13,073 bases of DNA from Candidatus Stygibacter frigidus (GTDB lineage Bacteria; Cloacimonadota; Cloacimonadia; Cloacimonadales; TCS61), in the NCBI GenBank assembly GCA_030765325.1, contig JAVCCT010000184.1:1-13073 (forward strand). Reading direction: 5' to 3'. The translations under genes were made by a program, and so were the position numbers. Under the pieces are notes generated by a model. It saw only the letters and a list, made by a program, of their open reading frames with translations. It was not told where the DNA came from and made no database searches. Below, in pieces: positions 1 to 5,726 of this stretch; within the stretch, counting starts at the first letter, position 1, and every line of letters starts with the position of its first letter.

Positions 1-17
1 TATGTTAAAAAGAGTCA

Positions 18-116
18 ACCATTCGGGAGGTCTCCGACCATCCAGAAGGTTTCAGATGGGAGGTCTTTAACAAAGCTAAGTTACCTCCTGGATGGTCGAA
101 AGACCTCCCGGATGGT
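18..116. repeat. Intergenic inverted-repeat element made of a reiterated ACCATCCGGGAGGTCT unit
   Basis: Positions 18-45 and 88-116 are near-perfect reverse complements (one substitution and one small indel) around a 42-nt centre. Each arm contains two copies of a short unit close to ACCATCCGGGAGGTCT, starting about 20 bp apart: 18-33 and 38-52 on the plus strand, 81-96 and 101-116 on the minus strand. A fifth, degenerate copy lies in the centre at about 54-68, where GGGAGGTCTTT (58-68) is also an exact reverse complement of 99-109. The element could therefore fold as one long hairpin or as a shorter alternative. It encodes no protein. It resembles REP/MITE-like intergenic repeats, but no transposase or target-site duplication is visible. 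Confidence 0.8.
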
Positions 117-191
117 GACGAGAGATGCACAACAAAATTATCAAAGGCAAGTTATAAATTAATTCCGTGGGGTGCTATTTCAAAATTAACC

Positions 192-217
192 TTGACAATC
201 TCATACTTTCATACAAC
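192..217 (+). promoter_or_regulatory. Candidate promoter for the beta-helix gene
   Basis: A perfect -35-like TTGACA at 192-197 follows an A/T-rich stretch and lies 60 nt before the ATG at 252. No convincing -10 box sits at the usual 16-18 nt spacing; TACAAC at 212-217 is the nearest weak candidate. The same TTGAC core lies upstream of the three other transcription units whose 5' region is visible here, which is the main support. Confidence 0.4.
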
Positions 218-251
218 TGATAGTTAGTTGTAATTAATCCTTGGAGGTATA

Positions 252-1709
252 ATGAAATACATGATTATAATCCTGTTTCTATTGTGTGTAATTATATTAA
301 CTGCTGATGGTGAACCCAAGGTGGAATCAAATCCAAATATTTCTCCAGGAAAATATGAAATTGAAGAGCAACTGCTTGAGAAAGAGCCTTTGGAAGAAGA
401 AGAATCGCAGAGCACCGATGATGCGAATTATATTATCTGGGATTCTGAAATTCAGCATCTGGATCACAATTTCTATATTAGAAAAGGTGAAATACTCAAG
501 ATCATACCTGGAACAAAGGTAATTATCACTGGTAATTTTACCATCACCATAGAAGCCGGGGGTATGATCAAGGCTTTGGGAAACTTGAAGCAACCCATCA
601 CATTTGCTGCTGATTATGACAATGACCTTAATTTTGGCGAATCAAATCGGGGAACCAGCCTTGAATACTGGCAGGGTTTCAAATTCCTCGCTGGTGGCAA
701 TAAGGATGATATCAGCAGATTCTCCTGGTGTAATTTTCCCCGCACTCAGGCAGATACCGGTGACAATAAAGGTAATTCAGAGCCTCATAACCAGAAATTA
801 TTTGTAGTTGAAGGTGATTGTTCACTGCTTTTCAATAATTGCCAGTTTACAGATAATGATTTTCTTGAAGAAGATTTTTTCTATGTCAAATACAGCAATA
901 TTGAGTTCATTAATTGCATTTTCAAAAATAATAATACCGGTCTGCAGCTCGAGAATTCCTTTCTTACGCTTTATAATACGACTATAGCTAATAATGAATA
1001 TTTTGACCTGAATCTCTACCGGGTAGATACTTCAATTGATAATTGTGCATTTATAGATAACCAGAATATCAATCTTCTAATCCGCCAGAAACATAATATC
1101 AGCATCAGAAATTCCAATTTCACTAATAACCGCAATCCTCAAAAACCCCTGATTACGGTTGATGACCTTAAAAAGGCAAGTTTTGAAAATACGCGTTTTA
1201 CGGATAATAGCAGTCTTGCTATCCAGTGTAATGATTCTGATCTTAATCTCACCAGATGTCTTATCACCCGGCATTCTCAAAAACCCGCTCTCTATTTCAA
1301 TTCCAAAACCGGTAAAAAAGTGACTTCTCTGATCAATTGCAATATCACTGATAATCAATCACCAGAAAGTATCTGCCAGTTAGGAAGTAATATCATTCTC
1401 ATTGTGATCAATTCCATTCTGATGCATAATGCTCTGCCGGAATTCAAGCTGATTGATCCCAGTCAGAATACTGCTTTTTATGCCTTTAACTCTGTTATCT
1501 CCCAAAATAATTCTATCATTAATGATCACAATGGATTAAAAACTTCCTGGAATAGTATTATTGAACCACAAACTATTTCTAATATGCATGATTACCGTTT
1601 GATAGACCAGGGTTGGGATAAATATTCCAACGGTGATAACCTGATCTTTGAATATTCACCATCACAATATACAGGCACAGCCCCAGACATCGGCTTTTAT
1701 GAACAATGA
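252..1709 (+). CDS. Exported right-handed parallel beta-helix repeat protein
   Basis: The 485-residue product starts with a hydrophobic signal peptide (about residues 4-18) without a convincing lipobox, then an acidic, Glu-rich linker (about 35-60). Residues 70-145 match the opening common in FCB beta-helix proteins: a hydrophobic strand ending in PGT, an EAGG turn, a PITF strand and a WQGF motif. The body shows a ladder of N-(C/S/T)-x-(F/I) strand motifs near residues 196, 221, 242, 264, 287, 313, 335, 362 and 387, spaced 21-27 residues, as expected for beta-helix rungs. The end (IDQG, then PDIGFYEQ) is a familiar closing cap. There is no C-terminal sorting tail. Such folds occur in polysaccharide lyases and adhesins, but I see no catalytic residues, so the substrate is unknown. 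The start is fixed by GGAGG at 243-247, and the gene appears monocistronic. Confidence 0.85.
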   Translation: MKYMIIILFLLCVIILTADGEPKVESNPNISPGKYEIEEQLLEKEPLEEEESQSTDDANYIIWDSEIQHLDHNFYIRKGEILKIIPGTKVIITGNFTITIEAGGMIKALGNLKQPITFAADYDNDLNFGESNRGTSLEYWQGFKFLAGGNKDDISRFSWCNFPRTQADTGDNKGNSEPHNQKLFVVEGDCSLLFNNCQFTDNDFLEEDFFYVKYSNIEFINCIFKNNNTGLQLENSFLTLYNTTIANNEYFDLNLYRVDTSIDNCAFIDNQNINLLIRQKHNISIRNSNFTNNRNPQKPLITVDDLKKASFENTRFTDNSSLAIQCNDSDLNLTRCLITRHSQKPALYFNSKTGKKVTSLINCNITDNQSPESICQLGSNIILIVINSILMHNALPEFKLIDPSQNTAFYAFNSVISQNNSIINDHNGLKTSWNSIIEPQTISNMHDYRLIDQGWDKYSNGDNLIFEYSPSQYTGTAPDIGFYEQ

Positions 1710-1753
1710 TTATAAGTTGACTTACGAATGGCTTGTCGTGCCGGAGCAACGTG

Positions 1754-1786
1754 TAGGCTGATACCTTCGCAATGGATGATCAGCTA
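1754..1786. terminator. Weak hairpin between convergent genes
   Basis: TAGGCTGAT (1754-1762) can pair with ATCAGCTA (1779-1786) with one bulged base, leaving a 16-nt loop. It lies in the 74-nt gap between the convergent beta-helix and phosphoesterase genes, where a bidirectional terminator would be expected. Neither side has a clear T-tract, and the right arm runs into the phosphoesterase stop codon, so this is only a candidate. Confidence 0.25.
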
Positions 1787-3100
1787 ATCCTTCCCCTTTC
1801 CCCGTAAAACCTTAAGCGGAATTGATAAATTCAGATCACTCTCAGTCTGATCTGTCCAGAGTGCGGAAAATATCCTGGCTACCTTTTGGAATGGACTATT
1901 AGGATCAGATTTATGCTTTTCATAGAACTCAATATCTTCTGCACCAGGCTTTTCATTTCCTTTAAAGTGTGCCATGAATGCCCGGGCATAATAGGGTGCC
2001 ACAATCTTAGTCTGCTCCTCAGTTAAACCATTATGGCTTTTCAGAAAAAACGATTCCAGTTCCAGAAGTCCTTTCCAGACTCTTTCACTCGCCCATGTTC
2101 TGAAAGGCTTTTCTGAGCCATAATCAAAATCTATATCTTCGATATACACCGTTTCAACATCCATTTCTTCAGGCTTAAGAGTTAATAATCTCCAGGCAAA
2201 TGGTACTGAGGTAAGGGCAGCAGTTTCTATATCATAGATCGTGTGTTCATCAAACCTGGCACTACTCACATCCTGGGCATGCAAATGCCCCGTAAACACA
2301 AATTCAAGTCCTGCTTCAGCAAGCCTTTTACCGACCTCCTGATAGTCTTTCACCAGAAAAGCTACGAAGGTTTCCCCCTGATCAAGAAAATGTTCCACCA
2401 CTCCGTGATGCATCACGCCTATCATCCTTTCACCTTTAACTACTGCATCTCTGATCAAGTTTTCTGCCCATTGCAAAGTGCTTTCGGTCAATACTCCATT
2501 GGGAATGGAATTTTTCTTATGAAATCTATATTGATTAGCATCCAGTGTGATTATCTTCAATCCTGGTTTGATCTCTGCACAATATGAAAGGGTAGTCCTA
2601 TCTCGGGAAAATGCCTGCCTGAAACCATAATCGTAATATATAGTCTCAAATTCCCTTGGTGTCACGGTCTCAATCCTCTCCGGGATATCTCTAAGAAAAC
2701 TATATGCCTGAGGATTATTTATATCATGATTTCCGGGAGTGATAAATACTTTGATGCCATTAGCTTCAAAAACTCTTAAAAAGCCAGCCAGTTCCTCATG
2801 CGAAAGCTTCTCTCCCTCATTTGATACATCTCCAGCCAAAATTACAAATTCGATCTCTGATTTCACCATCTGGTGTATCGCTTCTTTGATAACTGCTCCA
2901 CTCTCCAAAGTCAATTTGGCATCCTGCTTAAGATAAACCTGATATGACAAACTTTGCTGATTAATAAGCGATACTGAAAAATAATGCATATCAGTCATCA
3001 CGGCAAACATGGTGTGTGTTTTATCTTTAGGGTGTATTTTTCTTACCGATAATGCCGCCATTAACATTACAATCGAAAATAGTATTAAAACCACTATCAT
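1784..3100 (-). CDS. Membrane-anchored calcineurin-like metallophosphoesterase
   Basis: The 438-residue protein has a single N-terminal hydrophobic segment (residues 1-18) with no obvious cleavage site, so it is probably a signal anchor with the enzyme outside the cytoplasm. The calcineurin-like dimetal signature is complete and in order: D37-x-H39, G90-D91, GNHD at 123-126, His231 in an MHH motif and GHLH at 271-274. The family hydrolyses phosphomonoesters, phosphodiesters or pyrophosphates using two metal ions; the substrate cannot be read here. About 110 residues beyond about 330 are helical-looking and match nothing I recognise. The start is supported by GGGG six bases before the ATG. The gene follows the ABC permease after 48 nt with no promoter or terminator seen, so it is probably the third gene of that operon, possibly acting on what the transporter moves. 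Confidence 0.85.
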   Translation of the reverse strand: MIVVLILFSIVMLMAALSVRKIHPKDKTHTMFAVMTDMHYFSVSLINQQSLSYQVYLKQDAKLTLESGAVIKEAIHQMVKSEIEFVILAGDVSNEGEKLSHEELAGFLRVFEANGIKVFITPGNHDINNPQAYSFLRDIPERIETVTPREFETIYYDYGFRQAFSRDRTTLSYCAEIKPGLKIITLDANQYRFHKKNSIPNGVLTESTLQWAENLIRDAVVKGERMIGVMHHGVVEHFLDQGETFVAFLVKDYQEVGKRLAEAGLEFVFTGHLHAQDVSSARFDEHTIYDIETAALTSVPFAWRLLTLKPEEMDVETVYIEDIDFDYGSEKPFRTWASERVWKGLLELESFFLKSHNGLTEEQTKIVAPYYARAFMAHFKGNEKPGAEDIEFYEKHKSDPNSPFQKVARIFSALWTDQTESDLNLSIPLKVLRGKGKD

Positions 3101-3148
3101 AATTTTCCCCAGAACTAATATTTACTCATATTTTTCTAATTTCATCGA

Positions 3149-4456
3149 TTATTTGTATCTGAGCCATTTAAAGGCTTCCTTCAAGGATGGTTTTTTGCCA
3201 TACATCAATATTCCCACGCGATATATGCGTGAGACAAGTTTGAATAGGAAAAATATACTCGCAGCCAGAATAGCCACCGATAAATATGCACCTGAAGGCA
3301 TCACAGGGTCACTGACTGCAATCCTGCAAAACATCACCACAGGCGTAAAGAATGGAAAGAGTGAAGCCCAAAAGGCTGCTGGTGTGTCAGGATTTTTGGC
3401 AACTGATATCATGATAAAAAATCCTACTATATTCAACATGATGTTAGGCAGTAGGAATTGCTGTCCTTCTTCTTCGGTATTCACCATCGCCCCCACTCCG
3501 GCAAAGAGTATGGCAAAGATCGCATAACCCATCAGGAAGAAAAACAGAAAGAAAAGCAGCATAGGAATTGATAAATGCAAATTCTCCATGATGCTCATAA
3601 ATTCACCCTGAGGTAAACCGGCCTGGGTTAGTAATGAAGCTCCATAGTGGGCTACGATAAATATAAAACCTCCAAATACAGCTAATTGCGTTACACCGGT
3701 GAAACTGATCCCAATCAGCTTACCCAGCATTAATTCTCCTGGTTTGATGGTTGAGATTATGGTTTCTGTTATCCGCTGGCTTTTCTCTTCTATCACGCTT
3801 CTGGTTACGGACTGTCCATAAGTCATGATAAATATCATCAGAAAATAGGAAAGCAGATAGGTCATCAGATAGTTTGATGCACTATTCTTACTCACTTCTC
3901 CTTTCTCAGTCACCTGCGCACTCACCATATTCACCCAGCCCTGGTTGATTTCATCTCTGATCTCTTCAGCGGGATAACCTTTCTTTGCCAGACGTAAATT
4001 TGCCACCTGACGCGATATCGCTCGACTGAATGACCTTTGTTCCTCAAAATCTCCCACATTTCGCGCTGCATAATAAGCCGTCCTATTCTCCACTATATCG
4101 GCTGGAATCAGCACATAACCATGATATTTCTTATTATTGATATCTTTCTGTAATTCTTTGATCAATTCATCTCTGCTCTCACCATTAGGTTTCAATTCTT
4201 CAAAAATGAACTTCGGCTCCCCGGTTTTTAATGTGTCTGAAAGGTTTGCTGCAAATTCTGCAAAAATCACCCCTGTCTCATCGATTATGGCATATTTCCT
4301 GGTGGAAGGCTGAAAAAACTTTCCAAAGAGATATACTCCAGAAAATATCAATGTTATGATCAATGGAAAAAGTATGGTGCCTATGATAAATCCTTTAGTT
4401 CGAACCCGGGTAACATATTCCCTCTGGATAACGGCAATTACTTTTTTATTTAACAT
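3149..4456 (-). CDS. ABC-2 type transporter permease, NatB/YhaP-like
   Basis: This is the membrane subunit of an ABC-2 exporter. Numbering from the alternative GTG start, helix 1 lies at about 23-47. A large extracytoplasmic domain follows (about 50-195), then clustered helices near 197-217, 252-277, 298-326, 335-354, 362-382 and 391-408. The stretch from VIEEKS (222-227) through GELMLGKLIG (241-250) is the conserved cytoplasmic motif of NatB-like permeases, and the basic tail around RVGILMYGKKPSLKEAF is typical of FCB members. The family includes the Bacillus Na+-efflux permease NatB, but most homologues have unknown cargo, so substrate is not assigned. I chose ATG at 4456, which overlaps the upstream TGA as TGATG and has GGGGGG six bases before it; a GTG at 4459 is the alternative but sits too close to that purine run. 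Translational coupling to the ATPase is likely. Confidence 0.88.
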   Translation of the reverse strand: MLNKKVIAVIQREYVTRVRTKGFIIGTILFPLIITLIFSGVYLFGKFFQPSTRKYAIIDETGVIFAEFAANLSDTLKTGEPKFIFEELKPNGESRDELIKELQKDINNKKYHGYVLIPADIVENRTAYYAARNVGDFEEQRSFSRAISRQVANLRLAKKGYPAEEIRDEINQGWVNMVSAQVTEKGEVSKNSASNYLMTYLLSYFLMIFIMTYGQSVTRSVIEEKSQRITETIISTIKPGELMLGKLIGISFTGVTQLAVFGGFIFIVAHYGASLLTQAGLPQGEFMSIMENLHLSIPMLLFFLFFFLMGYAIFAILFAGVGAMVNTEEEGQQFLLPNIMLNIVGFFIMISVAKNPDTPAAFWASLFPFFTPVVMFCRIAVSDPVMPSGAYLSVAILAASIFFLFKLVSRIYRVGILMYGKKPSLKEAFKWLRYK

Positions 4457-5367
4457 CACTCACCCCCCATTTCCGAGCCTGACACTACCTGGATAAATAT
4501 ATCATTTAAAGATGGCTCCACTATCTCAAACTTACTTACTCGGTAGCGACTGGATACCTGCTTCAAAAGTTCCTGAGGATCAGCATCCGGCTTCATTTGT
4601 ATTTCTATAAAATTACCAAAATCATCAAATTTATCCACCAGCTCAGACTCCCGTAAATATGCATCATCCCCTTCATAATTAAGATGAATATTCTTTGTCC
4701 CAAAACGCTGCTTCACTTCACTAAGTTTACCACTGAGAACTTCTTTACCCTTATTAACCAGTAATATCCGGTCGCAGAGTTTTTCCGCACTATCCATGGA
4801 ATGGGTCGAGAAGATGATTGTCTTGCCTTTCCGCTTCATTTCCATGATTATATCTTTGATGATATTCACATTAATAGGGTCTAATCCCATAAATGGCTCA
4901 TCAAGAATGATCAAACTGGGATCGAACATAATAGTGGCAATAAATTGCAGCTTCTGTTGCATGCCCTTGGAAAGCTCTTCCACCTTCTTTTTCTTCCACT
5001 CACCCAAACTCATCCTGTCCAGCCAATAGTCAATTGCCTTACTGGCTTCAGCATTTTTCATTTCTTTGAGCTTTGCCAGAAATAGAAGCACTTCCTTAAC
5101 TTTCATTTTCCGATATATTCCGCGCTCCTCAGGCAAATAGCCGATGGTATTATTTATTTCAGATATCTTTGAATTTCCCATCACAGATATGCTGCCGCTA
5201 TCGGGAACTATTATATTCATAATCATCCGAATGGTAGTTGTCTTCCCCGCCCCATTAGGACCCAGGAACCCAAATACATTTCCAGCTTCCAAATTAAATG
5301 ACAGATTATTCACCGCTGTCACATCTCCAAAACGCTTATAAATATTCTTTATTTCAAGGATTTGCAT
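4456..5367 (-). CDS. ABC transporter ATP-binding protein, NatA-like
   Basis: This 303-residue cytoplasmic ATPase powers the adjacent permease. It has all nucleotide-binding motifs: Walker A GPNGAGKT (36-43), signature LSKGM (132-136), Walker B LIILDE (152-157) and the switch histidine at 189 in STHS. The Q-loop region reads GYLPEERG (77-84), with Glu where many ABC ATPases have Gln; from memory this is common in the NatA-like subgroup rather than a defect. The C-terminal domain (about 215-300) ends in the EPSLNDIFI motif characteristic of this subfamily (DUF4162-type). The start has a strong GGGAGGT just upstream (5371-5377). It is first in the leftward operon, with a TTGACA promoter element at 5412-5417. 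Confidence 0.92.
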   Translation of the reverse strand: MQILEIKNIYKRFGDVTAVNNLSFNLEAGNVFGFLGPNGAGKTTTIRMIMNIIVPDSGSISVMGNSKISEINNTIGYLPEERGIYRKMKVKEVLLFLAKLKEMKNAEASKAIDYWLDRMSLGEWKKKKVEELSKGMQQKLQFIATIMFDPSLIILDEPFMGLDPINVNIIKDIIMEMKRKGKTIIFSTHSMDSAEKLCDRILLVNKGKEVLSGKLSEVKQRFGTKNIHLNYEGDDAYLRESELVDKFDDFGNFIEIQMKPDADPQELLKQVSSRYRVSKFEIVEPSLNDIFIQVVSGSEMGGE

Positions 5368-5411
5368 GACACCTCCCTTTCATTGTCATCATGTTAATTA
5401 TTATCTCATAA

Positions 5412-5417
5412 TGTCAA
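5412..5417 (-). promoter_or_regulatory. Candidate -35 element for the ABC transporter operon
   Basis: On the minus strand a perfect TTGACA lies 45-50 nt before the ATPase start and is followed by TTATGAG and an A/T-rich stretch, with an A/T-rich block upstream. No clean -10 box is seen. A 7-bp inverted repeat, AAATATT and AATATTT separated by six bases (5424-5430 and 5437-5443), sits just upstream and could bind a regulator, although such A/T palindromes arise easily by chance here. Confidence 0.4.
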
Positions 5418-5456
5418 TAATTAAAATATTTCCGACAATATTTCTCCCAGCTAAGT

Positions 5457-5563
5457 CAGGAGTTATGAACGGTACTCCGGATGTGACTTCTGGACGACAG
5501 TTTAAATTACCCAGCCCCTGCCGGATCCCAGAAGTCCTGTCCGAAATACGTTCAGAACTCCTG
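5457..5563. repeat. Long imperfect inverted repeat in the divergent intergenic region
   Basis: Positions 5457-5493 and 5528-5563 are imperfect reverse complements. Shared blocks in order are CAGGAGTT, TGAACG, CGGA and GACTTCTGG, around a centre of about 34 nt. Within an arm, CAGGAGTTCTGAAC and CAGGACTTCTGG (read on the minus strand) resemble each other, so each arm appears to be a degraded tandem pair, an architecture like that of the element at 18-116 but with a different sequence. It could form a cruciform or RNA hairpin. It is distant from both start codons and has no T-tract, so terminator or attenuator roles are unsupported. Confidence 0.65.
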
Positions 5564-5591
5564 TTATCCTTACTTTTGCATTACATTACAT

Positions 5592-5618
5592 TCCTCTGTG
5601 TTCTTTGTGACCTCTGTG
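5592..5618. repeat. Three 9-bp units of the CACAGAGG-type interspersed repeat
   Basis: On the minus strand there are three consecutive 9-mers: CACAGAGGT, CACAAAGAA and CACAGAGGA. They follow a TTTTTAC run and sit in otherwise non-coding DNA. From memory, similar 9-bp-periodic CACAGAGG repeats occur between genes in many unrelated bacterial phyla and produce spurious short ORFs rich in HREHRE or CVLCDLCG peptides. A plus-strand reading frame here shows exactly that peptide style and is not a gene. Function is unknown. Confidence 0.6.
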
Positions 5619-5680
5619 GTAAAAATATTCTCTTATATTACATTTCCGGTCTTACGAATTACCATTGTTTATGATTTTAC

Positions 5681-5694
5681 TTGACTATAATATG
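5681..5694 (+). promoter_or_regulatory. Candidate promoter for the large phosphoesterase gene
   Basis: TTGACT at 5681-5686 runs directly into a perfect TATAAT at 5686-5691, 36-46 nt before the start. If TATAAT is the -10 box, the best -35 is only TTGTTT at 5665-5670 with a 15-nt spacer. If TTGACT is the -35 box, as at the other promoters here, no good -10 follows. Either reading places transcription start shortly before the gene. Confidence 0.4.
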
Positions 5695-5726
5695 GGCGTG
5701 GGAAGTCATATTTTATAGGAAGGTGA

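Larger units (their letters stand above)
5368..5726. other. Divergent intergenic region, 359 nt, no gene
   Basis: This gap separates the leftward ABC operon from the rightward phosphoesterase gene. It holds, in order, the ATPase ribosome-binding site and -35 candidate, a small A/T palindrome, the long inverted repeat at 5457-5563, the 9-bp-periodic repeat at 5592-5618, and a promoter-like TTGACTATAATATG near 5681. A 102-codon open frame at 5366-5674 lacks a ribosome-binding site, overlaps all these repeats and translates to nothing recognisable, so I do not call it. Confidence 0.7.

Noticed and set aside
18..116. CRISPR array
   Set aside because: The repeat units are inverted, degenerate and only about 20 bp apart; there are no uniform spacers and no cas genes.
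3009..3527. 172-codon plus-strand open frame antisense to the permease and phosphoesterase
   Set aside because: It is opposite two well-supported genes, has no domain or ribosome-binding site, and is explained by codon shadowing.
1721..5659. Shared 9-mer CTTACGAAT at 1721-1729 and 5651-5659, both intergenic
   Set aside because: The match does not extend beyond nine bases, and one such coincidence is expected by chance in 13 kb.
5366..5674. 102-codon plus-strand open frame in the divergent intergenic region
   Set aside because: It begins on top of the ATPase start, has no ribosome-binding site, covers two repeat elements and contains the CVLCDLCG peptide typical of spurious translation of the CACAGAGG repeat.
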